This document shows positions 7,221-13,556 of a DNA stretch of 15,737 nt, piece after piece. Positions within the stretch are counted from its first letter, which is position 1; each line of letters starts with the position of its first letter. The stretch is taken from the NCBI GenBank assembly GCA_040758475.1, contig JBFLVN010000056.1, forward strand, positions 1 through 15,737, given 5' to 3'. Position numbers and translations under genes: made by a program. This stretch comes from JBFLVN01 sp040758475. GTDB taxonomy: Bacteria > JAGRBM01. Under the pieces are notes generated by a model. The model made no database searches and was not told the DNA's origin. It saw only the letters and a list, made by a program, of their open reading frames with translations.

Positions 7221-7400
7221 CACCACTCCAAGGTGATCAAGATGATCATTTATTTTTTGAATTCCAGGTGGCCATCTTCCCGCTCACCGGGGTGCCATTT
7301 AAACCCCTCAAAACCACCAAAAGGACCAAGGTGGCCACATGGCCAAGTTTTTTTTCATGGCCATCTTCCGGGGAAGGTGATCAAGATGATCATGTGTTTT
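7221..7400. repeat. phased array of about 19 degenerate 9-nt units
   Basis: From 7230 to 7400 the sequence divides into consecutive 9-nt words in one register. Units recur in that register: AGGTGGCCA at 7266 and 7329, AAGGTGATC at 7230 and 7374, AAGATGATC at 7239 and 7383, and CATGGCCAA/CATGGCCAT at 7338 and 7356. Other words are variants (AAACCACCA, AAAGGACCA, CTTCCGGGG). The 20-bp block at 7230-7249 is repeated exactly at 7374-7393, 144 bp (16 units) apart. It is not a CRISPR (units too short, no spacers). It can be read as a three-residue-periodic peptide, but with no ribosome-binding site or hydrophobic logic; it is treated as non-coding. Confidence 0.65.
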
Positions 7401-7420
7401 TAAGACCACTTTCCGCAATT

Positions 7421-7534
7421 CCCTTCCCCCGCCGGGGGAAGGTGGCGCGAAGCGCCGGAAGAGGGGTGAAACGGCGGCCGCCGTACCGGCCCTCTCCCGC
7501 CGCTCCGCGGCACCCTCCCCCAGAGGGGGAGGGG
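7421..7534. repeat. 114-nt REP/BIME-like palindromic element
   Basis: Two 55-nt arms (7421-7475 and the complement of 7480-7534) are about 80 percent identical in inverted orientation around a GGCC centre, within the perfect palindrome ACGGCGGCCGCCGT (7471-7484). Each arm folds into two hairpins: 9 bp with a 3-nt loop (7422-7442; 7513-7533) and 5 bp with a 3-nt loop (7444-7456; 7499-7511). Differences between arms fall in loops or are compensatory inside stems. The layout suggests a dispersed REP-like mobile palindrome; no transposase is nearby. A second genomic copy would settle it. Confidence 0.6.
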
Positions 7535-7539
7535 CATAG

Positions 7540-7611
7540 TCGAAGATGCTCAAGGCGATCATCTTTTTTTCTAGAAATCTGGGGTACCTGGGTCATCTGG
7601 GGTATCTGGGT
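7540..7611. repeat. second 9-nt repeat array, ending in an 18-bp tandem duplication
   Basis: The last four words, AATCTGGGG, TACCTGGGT, CATCTGGGG and TATCTGGGT (7576-7611), alternate so that an 18-bp unit is tandemly doubled with few mismatches. The preceding words (7540-7575, such as TCGAAGATG and ATCATCTTT) keep the 9-nt step but are more diverged. The palindromic element at 7421-7534 lies between this array and the one at 7221-7400. Confidence 0.5.
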
Positions 7612-7654
7612 AGAACGTTTTGAAAGTGAAGGAGGCGGATGACCGGCGGACTGT

Positions 7655-7691
7655 GCCCCGTTCCATGAAGGATTCTTCATGCAACAGGGGC
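7655..7691 (-). terminator. hairpin downstream of gntR, possible transcript end
   Basis: GCCCC/GGGGC, GTT/AAC and CATGAAG/CTTCATG pair around a GATT loop for 15 base pairs with one bulge and one mismatch. It begins 46 nt after the gntR stop codon. No U-run follows on the minus strand, so it may be a Rho-associated or 3'-protective stem rather than a classical intrinsic terminator. Confidence 0.35.
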
Positions 7692-7737
7692 GGATTGGCA
7701 CATTTTAGCGGAATCGAATGGAATTGGCAAAAGAATA

Positions 7738-8559
7738 CTATCCCGCCACCGCCGCCGGGCGATACTCCGGTGAAGAGACCATCTTGCGGAAGCGCTCCAG
7801 GATGCCTTCGTCGTACTGGCGCAGGAGCGTGCGGAGTTGGGGGATGGCCTTGCTCGAAAACTGGCCCCGTTCCCATTGGAGGAGAAGGGTCCGCCAGATG
7901 AACCGGTTCTTGGGAAGTTCGGCGTACATGGCTTTGAGGACCACGGGGACGTCGAGGTAGATCTCCCCGATCGAATTAAGCACGGCGGTTACGACCGATT
8001 GCCCGGCGGCCAGCATGAGGAGGCGCGTCGCGTGGAGCTCGGCCCGGGCGATCTCCCGGATGTTTTGGGGCTCCGTCGTAATGAGCAGGTCGAGTTTTTC
8101 GACGGCCCCCCGGACGCTGGAAGGATCGTAGCGCTTGGGGTCCTCCGCGATTTTCTCCAAAGCTTCGGCGATGAGGACGACGCGCATGTCGAGCAGGTCT
8201 TCGTAGATTTTCGCGGCCTTTTCGGGGACGAACTGGGCGAACCGGAAGACGTAGCGCCACGTGGGAATGCCGCCGAAGCGCTCTACGTCGCGGACGAGGA
8301 AGCCAAGCCCCTGCCGGGGAGTCACGAACCCGCTCGATTCGAGATGCGCGAGGACTACCTGAACGGTAGATGGATTGATGCCGAATTCCTCCGCCAGTTT
8401 CCGCACGGAGGGGAGGCGTTCGTTCGCCGCGTATTTTCCCGAGACGATCCGGAAGGCGATGGCCTCGGCCGTCTTCTCCACGATGGAAGCGGCATTTTGG
8501 GGGCTTTTAACGGGCCGGGCAGCCTTGGCCGGACGGGTTTTTTTCGCGGTCTTTGACAT
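7738..8559 (-). CDS. GntR-family transcriptional regulator, FadR-like
   Basis: A 273-aa DNA-binding regulator. After a Lys/Ala/Pro-rich basic tail (1-22), the winged helix occupies about 25-92, with LPSVRKLAEEFGINPSTV (49-66) as the helix-turn-helix and HLESSGFVTPRQGLGFLV as the wing. The C-terminal helical domain (about 100-262) has the spacing of FadR ligand domains: DLLDMRVVLIAEAL near 121-134 and AELHATRLLMLAAGQSVV near 173-190. FadR-type domains bind acyl-CoA or small acids; the ligand here is unknown. The ATG at 8559 is chosen because the helix-turn-helix begins soon after and a -10-like TACAGT lies 7 nt upstream. An upstream in-frame ATG (8646) would lie inside the divergent gene. No Shine-Dalgarno precedes 8559, which fits a leaderless mRNA. 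It probably controls itself and the divergent monooxygenase through the shared palindrome. Confidence 0.88.
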   Translation of the reverse strand: MSKTAKKTRPAKAARPVKSPQNAASIVEKTAEAIAFRIVSGKYAANERLPSVRKLAEEFGINPSTVQVVLAHLESSGFVTPRQGLGFLVRDVERFGGIPTWRYVFRFAQFVPEKAAKIYEDLLDMRVVLIAEALEKIAEDPKRYDPSSVRGAVEKLDLLITTEPQNIREIARAELHATRLLMLAAGQSVVTAVLNSIGEIYLDVPVVLKAMYAELPKNRFIWRTLLLQWERGQFSSKAIPQLRTLLRQYDEGILERFRKMVSSPEYRPAAVAG

Positions 8560-8618
8560 CGGCCGAACTGTACCATACAGTGATCCATACAGTCCAGCCC
8601 CGGAGTGAAGTTCCGGGG
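8553..8618. promoter_or_regulatory. divergent promoters with shared palindromic operator
   Basis: Toward the monooxygenase (plus), a perfect -35 TTGACA (8553-8558) is followed after 17 bp by TACAGT (8576-8581). Toward gntR (minus), TACAGT (complement of 8567-8572) is 7 nt from the ATG, with TGGACT at 8596-8591 as an 18-bp-spaced -35. The two -10 boxes are the arms of ACTGTA-CCA-TACAGT (8567-8581). The word CCATACAGT repeats 12 bp later (8585-8593), giving a third half-site. A hairpin (CCCCGGA 8598-8604 with TCCGGGG 8612-8618) then lies in the monooxygenase leader, just before its GGGGAGGGG ribosome-binding site. Confidence 0.6.
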
Positions 8619-8633
8619 CGGCGGGGAGGGGCG

Positions 8634-10202
8634 ATGGAAACGGCAAGCACGCAAACGGGGGCTTCTTACCGGGGCCGCCAGAAGGCTTATCCCGACTACG
8701 AAGTGGTGGTGATCGGCGCCGGGTTTTCCGGCATCGGCTCGGGCATCCGGCTCAAGCAGGCGGGGATCGATTCCTTCGTGATCCTCGAAAAGGCCCACGA
8801 CCTGGGCGGCACGTGGCGGGACAACACCTACCCCGGCATCGCCGTGGACATCACTTCGTTCACCTATTCCTTCTCCTTCGAGCAGAACCCCAACTGGTCC
8901 CGCGTTTTCGCGCCGGGGACGGAACTCAAGGCCTATGCCGATCACTGCACCAAGAAGTACGGCCTTCGCCCCCACATGCGCTTTAACGTGAGCGTCCAGA
9001 AGGCCGAGTTCGACGAAGAAAAGCACCTCTGGCGCGTCTACACGGATTCCCTAGGCACCATCACGACCCGTTTCCTCTTGAACGCGACGGGGGGCCTTAC
9101 CCAACCCAAGCTTCCAGAGATCGAAGGGATCGATTCGTTCCGCGGAAAGAAAATCCACACGGCCCGCTGGGACCATTCTTTTGATTTGAAAGGCCGGCGC
9201 GCCGCCGTCATCGGGACGGGGGCGACCTCGGTGCAACTCGTCCCCACCATCGCCCCGCAGGTCGAGCAGCTCGACGTTTACCAGCGCACGCCCATCTGGA
9301 TTCTTCCAAAGCCCGATTACGAGATTCCCGAATCCATCCAATGGCTCTTCGAGCATTTCCCTGTCACGCAAAATTCGGTGCGTTATTTGACGACGGCCAT
9401 CACCGAACTCGTGATGGTTCTGGGCGTCGTCTACAACAAGCAGATCCCCAACCTTACCAAATGGGCCGAATCGGCCTGCCTAAAACACCTCGAACGGCAG
9501 GTGCCCGACCCGGTGCTGCGGGCGAAATTGACGCCCCACTATGGCTTTGGTTGCAAGCGCCCGAGTTTTTCCAATGAGTATTTCAAATCCTTTACCCGTC
9601 CGAACGTGGAACTCGTGACCGATCCGATCCGCAAGATCACGCCCCACGGGATCGTGACGAAGGACGGGAAGGAGCGGGAGATCGACACGCTCATCTGTGC
9701 CACGGGTTTCAAGGTGTTCGAGAAGGGGAACCTTCCCACCTATGAAGTTTTCGGGGCAGGGGGGCAGGAACTTGGCGCCTTCTGGGAAGAAAAGCGCTAC
9801 CAGGCTTACGAAGGGGCCTCGGTGCCGGGCTTTCCGAATTATTTCGGAATTCTCGGGCCCTATGCCACGTCGGGGGCTTCCTGGTTCGCCATGGTGGAAG
9901 CCCAGACGACCCACGCCATGCGGTGCATTGGCGAAGCCCGCCGTCGCAAGGCGACCTACGTGGAAGTCCGCCAGAAGGCCCACGACGAGTATTTTCAGGA
10001 GATTTTGCGGCGGCAGAAGAACACGGTCTTCTTCAACAACAATTGCTCGTCGGCCAATAGCTACTACTTCGACCGCCACGGAGACGCCCCGTTCCTCCGG
10101 CCCTCCTCGGGCTTCGAGATGTGGTGGCACAGCAACCATTTCCCCCTGAAGGACTATCGCTTCAAGAAATCCGGGTGGCGGTCCGGGGCACAGACGGTTT
10201 GA
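8634..10202 (+). CDS. Baeyer-Villiger-type flavin monooxygenase
   Basis: Type I Baeyer-Villiger monooxygenases use FAD and NADPH to insert one oxygen atom next to a ketone, giving an ester or lactone. The 522-aa product shows the FAD-binding GAGFSG (28-33), GGTWRDNTYPG (58-68), the family fingerprint FxGxxxHxxxW(P/D) as FRGKKIHTARWD (169-180), the NADPH-binding GTGATS (194-199), and ATGF in LICATGFKVFE. The C-terminal SSANSYYFDRHGD segment also matches the group. The ATG at 8634 follows GGGGAGGGG closely. An in-frame ATG at 8553 exists but lies over the -35 box and the gntR start, so it is rejected. The gene is monocistronic and converges on the oxidoreductase gene with 25 bp between stops. 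The substrate is not readable; neighbours suggest a lipophilic ketone. It is probably cytoplasmic or peripheral, since no signal peptide is seen. Confidence 0.9.
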   Translation: METASTQTGASYRGRQKAYPDYEVVVIGAGFSGIGSGIRLKQAGIDSFVILEKAHDLGGTWRDNTYPGIAVDITSFTYSFSFEQNPNWSRVFAPGTELKAYADHCTKKYGLRPHMRFNVSVQKAEFDEEKHLWRVYTDSLGTITTRFLLNATGGLTQPKLPEIEGIDSFRGKKIHTARWDHSFDLKGRRAAVIGTGATSVQLVPTIAPQVEQLDVYQRTPIWILPKPDYEIPESIQWLFEHFPVTQNSVRYLTTAITELVMVLGVVYNKQIPNLTKWAESACLKHLERQVPDPVLRAKLTPHYGFGCKRPSFSNEYFKSFTRPNVELVTDPIRKITPHGIVTKDGKEREIDTLICATGFKVFEKGNLPTYEVFGAGGQELGAFWEEKRYQAYEGASVPGFPNYFGILGPYATSGASWFAMVEAQTTHAMRCIGEARRRKATYVEVRQKAHDEYFQEILRRQKNTVFFNNNCSSANSYYFDRHGDAPFLRPSSGFEMWWHSNHFPLKDYRFKKSGWRSGAQTV

Positions 10203-10227
10203 GGATCGCGCCCAGAGAGTCGTCGAT

Positions 10228-11190
10228 TTACGGAACGATCGCGATTTTTCCCACCGTCCGGCCGGTCTGGCTCAGGGCGAACGCTTTGTTGATATCCGCG
10301 AGGGGAATGCGCTCGGAGACGATTACCTTGATCCGGTCAGCGGCGATGGCCTGCGTGACGGGCCTTAGCTGGGCTCCGATGGGAACCCCTTGAAGCGTCC
10401 GGCTCTTGAGGGGCGAGGCGATGAGCTGGGCGATCCCGTTGGCGGAAGCGGGTGAGACGTTCACGTGTTTGCCGCTGGGCGCGAGGAGCGCCCGGCACTT
10501 CGCTCCGGAATAATCCCCTACGCAATCGACGACGACCTGATAGGGTCCGTGGGCCTTGGCTTGTTCGAGGGGATCGCCTTTTTTGTAATCGACCACGACG
10601 TCGGCCCCCAGGTCTTTGACGAGTTTCTCGTTCTTTCCCGAGCAGACGCCCACGGTGAAGGCGCCGCAGACGTGCTTGGCGATCTGGACGGCGAGGTGCC
10701 CGACGCCCCCGGAGGCGCCAAGGATCAAAGCCTTCTGGCCTTTCTTCACGCGGCCAATCTCGACGACGGCCTTCCAGGCCGTGTAGCCCGCGACGGGGAG
10801 CGCTCCGGCGGTTACGAGATCGAAGCCATCGGGCAGGGGGCAGGCCATCCGGGCCGGGACGATCACCGTGTCGGCATAGCCCCCTTGGCCGCCGAGGAAC
10901 GAGAGGGTCACGCCCGCCACGGCGTCGCCGGGTTTTATTTTCGTGACGCGCGAGCCCACCGCATCCACGATTCCCGCGAAATCGATTCCGGCGGAAATGG
11001 TTCCCGAGCGGGTGAGCATGCGTCGGGCGATCGTGGCCGGGACGGAGGAGAGCATCTTCCAGTCGGCGGGATTGACGCTCGAAGCTTTCACGGCCACGCG
11101 GATTTCCCACGCCCGGGGCTCCCGGGTGGGCATCTCCACGGGCACGAGCGGCGCATCCCCCGCGAGCGACTTTTTGACCATCGCTTTCAT
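10228..11190 (-). CDS. NAD(P)-dependent MDR-family oxidoreductase (quinone reductase/enoyl reductase-like)
   Basis: A 320-aa medium-chain dehydrogenase/reductase. It has the N-terminal GroES-like domain (AVKASSVNPADWKML, 33-47; AGIDFAGIVDAVGSRV, 67-82; KPGDAV, 87-92) and the Rossmann domain with the nucleotide-binding LGASGGVGHLAVQIA (157-171). The cysteine cluster of the structural zinc site is absent, which points to the zinc-independent quinone oxidoreductase/enoyl reductase branch rather than alcohol dehydrogenase. Such enzymes reduce enones, quinones or enoyl esters with NADPH. It is the last gene of the regulator-dehydrogenase-dehydrogenase group, 46 bp after the long acyl-CoA dehydrogenase. 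A weak purine stretch lies before the ATG, so it is probably co-transcribed. The substrate is unknown. Confidence 0.88.
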   Translation of the reverse strand: MKAMVKKSLAGDAPLVPVEMPTREPRAWEIRVAVKASSVNPADWKMLSSVPATIARRMLTRSGTISAGIDFAGIVDAVGSRVTKIKPGDAVAGVTLSFLGGQGGYADTVIVPARMACPLPDGFDLVTAGALPVAGYTAWKAVVEIGRVKKGQKALILGASGGVGHLAVQIAKHVCGAFTVGVCSGKNEKLVKDLGADVVVDYKKGDPLEQAKAHGPYQVVVDCVGDYSGAKCRALLAPSGKHVNVSPASANGIAQLIASPLKSRTLQGVPIGAQLRPVTQAIAADRIKVIVSERIPLADINKAFALSQTGRTVGKIAIVP

Positions 11191-11236
11191 GAGGCGTCCG
11201 TCCCTTCGGGGCGCGTGTGCGCCGTGAGGGGCAATC

Positions 11237-12427
11237 CTACTTGAGATCTTCCCGCGTGTAATCCAGGAGCGTCCGGGCGATAATGAGGCGCTGAATCTGC
11301 CCGGTTCCCTCGTAAATATCGGTGATGCGGCAGTCCCGGAGCCATTTCTCCAAAAGATGCTCGCGGCTCACGCCCATGGTGCCCAAAATTTCGATGCACC
11401 CCTGGCAGATGCGCCGCACGGCGGCGCCGGCATGGGCCTTGGCGACGGAGGCTTCCATGTTGTTGGGCTTGCCCTTTTCGGCGAGCCACGCGGCCCGAAG
11501 GACCGTGAGGCGCGAGGCTTCCCAGAGAGTCTCCAAATCCTGGAACTTCTTGGCGATGGCGGTCTGGGAGGCGAGCGAGCCGCCGTAGGAAAGATCCACG
11601 TGGGCTTCTTCAAGCTGTTCGCGGGTGAAATCGAGGGCCGCTTCCGCGACGCCGAGGCCGATGGCGCCCACGCCGGGGCGGGTCATGTTGAAGGTCTTCA
11701 TGACCCCCTTGAAGCCGCCCGAGCCTTCCTTCTCGACTTCCTCTTTCCCACCCAGGAGATTCTCCCGGGGGATGCGGCAGTTATCGAAAACGTAGGCCGC
11801 CGTGTCATCGCCGCGGATGCCAAGTTTCTTTTCCTTCTTGGCGACGGTGAAGCCCGGCGTCCCCTTGAGGACGAGGAAGGATTTGATTCCGGCGCGGCCC
11901 GCCGCCTTGTCCACCGTGGCCCAGGCCACGACGCCTTCGGCCCGGACGCCCGTGGTCACGAAAATCTTCTCACCGTTCAAAATCCATTCGTTCGTCTTGG
12001 GGTCGAGGGTCGCGCTGGTTTGGACGCGGGAAGGATCGGACCCGCAGCCGGGTTCCGTAATGGCCATGGCGAGCGTGAGGCCGCCCCATTTCTTCTGCTG
12101 GTCGGGAGTCCCGGCCGCCTGGAGGGCTGCGTTTCCGAGACCGCCTTTTTGGCGCTTCAAACGCACGGCATAGTCGCCCCACATCTGGGCCATGGTCTGG
12201 AGCATCCCCATGACGGCCATTCCGGAATCGGTCTTGGGATTGTAGGGATGGGCCTTTTCATCGAACGGCCTCTTGAACCCGGCCGCTTCAGGAAGCTGCT
12301 CGGGGGCGAGCTCGCTCTCTTCGTGCTCGTCGTAGTAGCGGGCGTATTTTCGGGCGATGAGTGCCGAGGCCCGGATGTTTTCCAAAAGTCCTTTGTCGCG
12401 TTCGCTTAGCGTGAAATCGATCGGCAT
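11237..12427 (-). CDS. acyl-CoA dehydrogenase, catalytic-type subunit (396 aa)
   Basis: An FAD-dependent acyl-CoA dehydrogenase that would introduce an alpha-beta double bond into a CoA thioester. It keeps the flavin-ring motif ITEPGCGSD (123-131), the strand WILNGEKIFVTTG (148-160) and the catalytic glutamate in DIYEGTGQIQRLIIAR (Glu373), as in MCAD. It lacks the usual RxxFG...Q segment that binds the FAD diphosphate of the partner subunit: the corresponding region around 270-298 has no such arginine-phenylalanine pair. The usual QxxGGxG(Y/F) motif is altered to EILGTMG (346-352). The start is set by AGGAGG at an 8-nt spacing. It lies 34 bp after the companion dehydrogenase. The pattern suggests it supplies the active site of a heteromer rather than working alone. 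The chain length or ring system of the substrate cannot be told from sequence. Confidence 0.93.
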   Translation of the reverse strand: MPIDFTLSERDKGLLENIRASALIARKYARYYDEHEESELAPEQLPEAAGFKRPFDEKAHPYNPKTDSGMAVMGMLQTMAQMWGDYAVRLKRQKGGLGNAALQAAGTPDQQKKWGGLTLAMAITEPGCGSDPSRVQTSATLDPKTNEWILNGEKIFVTTGVRAEGVVAWATVDKAAGRAGIKSFLVLKGTPGFTVAKKEKKLGIRGDDTAAYVFDNCRIPRENLLGGKEEVEKEGSGGFKGVMKTFNMTRPGVGAIGLGVAEAALDFTREQLEEAHVDLSYGGSLASQTAIAKKFQDLETLWEASRLTVLRAAWLAEKGKPNNMEASVAKAHAGAAVRRICQGCIEILGTMGVSREHLLEKWLRDCRITDIYEGTGQIQRLIIARTLLDYTREDLK

Positions 12428-12461
12428 GGTTGAGTCCTCCTTTTAATGGGGCGGGGGGCTT

Positions 12462-13556
12462 TCAGACCGCCGCCGCTCCTTCGAGCACGCTCACGGTGCG
12501 GGCGTTGCGGAACCACATCTCGACCGGGTGCTCGCGGATAAATCCGTGGCCGCCTAGCACCTGGATGCCGTTGTCGGCGATCCACATGCATTTTTCGGCG
12601 GCGTAAACAAAAGCCTGATGGGCTTCCTTGGTGGCGTCCCGGCCTTGCTCCAGAGCACTCGCGGCCTTCCAGGTGAGCCAGCGCATGGACTCGACCTCGA
12701 TGTGCATGTCGGCGAGCATAAAGGCGATGGCCTGCTTCTTGGCGATGGCTTCGTCGAAGGCTTCGCGCTCCTTCGCGTAGGGGACGCAGTAGTCGATCAC
12801 TCCGCGGGCGAGCCCCACCATGAGGGCCGAAAGTGCCACGCGGGAGTTGTTGATGATTTTCTGCACGTCGCACCCCGCATCGCCCCCAAGGCGCGCAGAA
12901 GTGGGAACGCGGACGTTACCCAGTTCAAGGGCCGCGAAAGGAACGGCGTTCAAACCCAGGTTCTTCTGGGGGCCGCTGATCGAAAGGCCTTTCGCGTCTT
13001 TCGGGACGATAAAGGCGTCGCGGGAATTCCCCTGTTTGGCGATCACGAGAAAATGGCTCGCCCGGTCGCCCAGGGTCACGAAGCTTTTTCTTCCCTTGAG
13101 GATGAATTCTTTCCCGCTCGTCTCGGCCGTGGTCTTGAGCTTTCCAAGGTCGAAGAGCGGACCCGGTTCCAGGAGGGCGAGGGAGCCGGTCTCGAATTTT
13201 TCGCCGCAGAAGGCCGGAAGATAAGTTTTCTTCTGCTCTTCGGTCCCCTGGTCGACGATGGCATTGGCGAAGAGGGAAGGGGCGAGGGCCGCTACAGCGA
13301 GGGGAACGTCCCCGTAACCCAGTTCTTCCAGGATGATGGCGTTGGTCACGGGCGAGCGGTCCGAGCCCATGCCGCTGTACTTCTCGGGGATTTGCGCCAT
13401 GGTGAGGCCGAGCTCCCAGGCTTTCCCGAGAAAATCCTCGGGGAGCTTGGCCGCTTCGTCGCAACTCCTCGCCTTGGGGCGCAGGACGTTCTGCGAAAAA
13501 CTCCGCATGGCGTCCTGGGCCGCCTTCTGCTCGTCGGTCATTCCAAAGGAAATCAT
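12462..13556 (-). CDS. acyl-CoA dehydrogenase, FAD-lending companion subunit (364 aa)
   Basis: This second acyl-CoA dehydrogenase is shorter than the usual 380-400 residues and ends at VLEGAAAV, directly after the position of the catalytic glutamate (Glu359), so the last helix is missing. The flavin motif TEPxxGSD is degraded to LEPGPLFD (129-136). In contrast, the elements that reach into a partner's FAD site are intact: REAF...Q (Arg264, Phe267, Gln275) and QVLGGHGF (332-339). It is thus the mirror image of its 396-aa neighbour. The ATG has AAAGGAGG 5 nt upstream and overlaps the regulator's stop codon as ATGA, so the genes are translationally coupled. Family membership is sure; the heteromer role is inferred. 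It resembles the alpha2-beta2 arrangement known for mycobacterial steroid side-chain dehydrogenases such as FadE28-FadE29. Confidence 0.9.
   Translation of the reverse strand: MISFGMTDEQKAAQDAMRSFSQNVLRPKARSCDEAAKLPEDFLGKAWELGLTMAQIPEKYSGMGSDRSPVTNAIILEELGYGDVPLAVAALAPSLFANAIVDQGTEEQKKTYLPAFCGEKFETGSLALLEPGPLFDLGKLKTTAETSGKEFILKGRKSFVTLGDRASHFLVIAKQGNSRDAFIVPKDAKGLSISGPQKNLGLNAVPFAALELGNVRVPTSARLGGDAGCDVQKIINNSRVALSALMVGLARGVIDYCVPYAKEREAFDEAIAKKQAIAFMLADMHIEVESMRWLTWKAASALEQGRDATKEAHQAFVYAAEKCMWIADNGIQVLGGHGFIREHPVEMWFRNARTVSVLEGAAAV

Larger units (their letters stand above)
7091..7737. other. 647-bp non-coding region rich in repeats and hairpins
   Basis: No open frame here has family similarity, a good ribosome-binding site or normal composition. 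From left to right it holds a GC hairpin (7116-7140), a long array of degenerate 9-nt units (7221-7400), a 114-nt palindromic element (7421-7534), a second 9-nt array (7540-7611) and a 15-bp hairpin (7655-7691). It separates the starts of the minus-strand ABC-F gene and the end of the minus-strand gntR gene, so it must carry the ABC-F promoter; no promoter was identified with confidence. Confidence 0.8.

Noticed and set aside
7221..7611. CRISPR array
   Set aside because: Units are 9 nt, variable, and contiguous with no unique spacers; no cas gene is present.
7194..7701. Small open frames across the 9-nt arrays and palindromic element, on both strands
   Set aside because: They read the repeats (three-residue periodic or Pro/Gly/Arg-rich peptides) and have no ribosome-binding site; treated as non-coding repeats.
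8553..8633. Earlier ATG (8553) for the monooxygenase
   Set aside because: It would place the start on the -35 box and overlap gntR; the extra residues have no similarity and the ATG at 8634 has a strong ribosome-binding site.
10203..10227. Bidirectional terminator between the convergent monooxygenase and oxidoreductase genes
   Set aside because: The 25-bp gap has no stem of useful length.
11357..12409. 350-codon plus-strand open frame opposite the long acyl-CoA dehydrogenase
   Set aside because: Antisense shadow of a high-GC gene; the minus-strand frame carries all acyl-CoA dehydrogenase motifs.
12462..13556. Frameshift truncating the short acyl-CoA dehydrogenase
   Set aside because: After the stop the 34-bp gap leads straight into the ribosome-binding site of the next gene and no remnant of the missing helix is seen in other frames, so the short end looks native.
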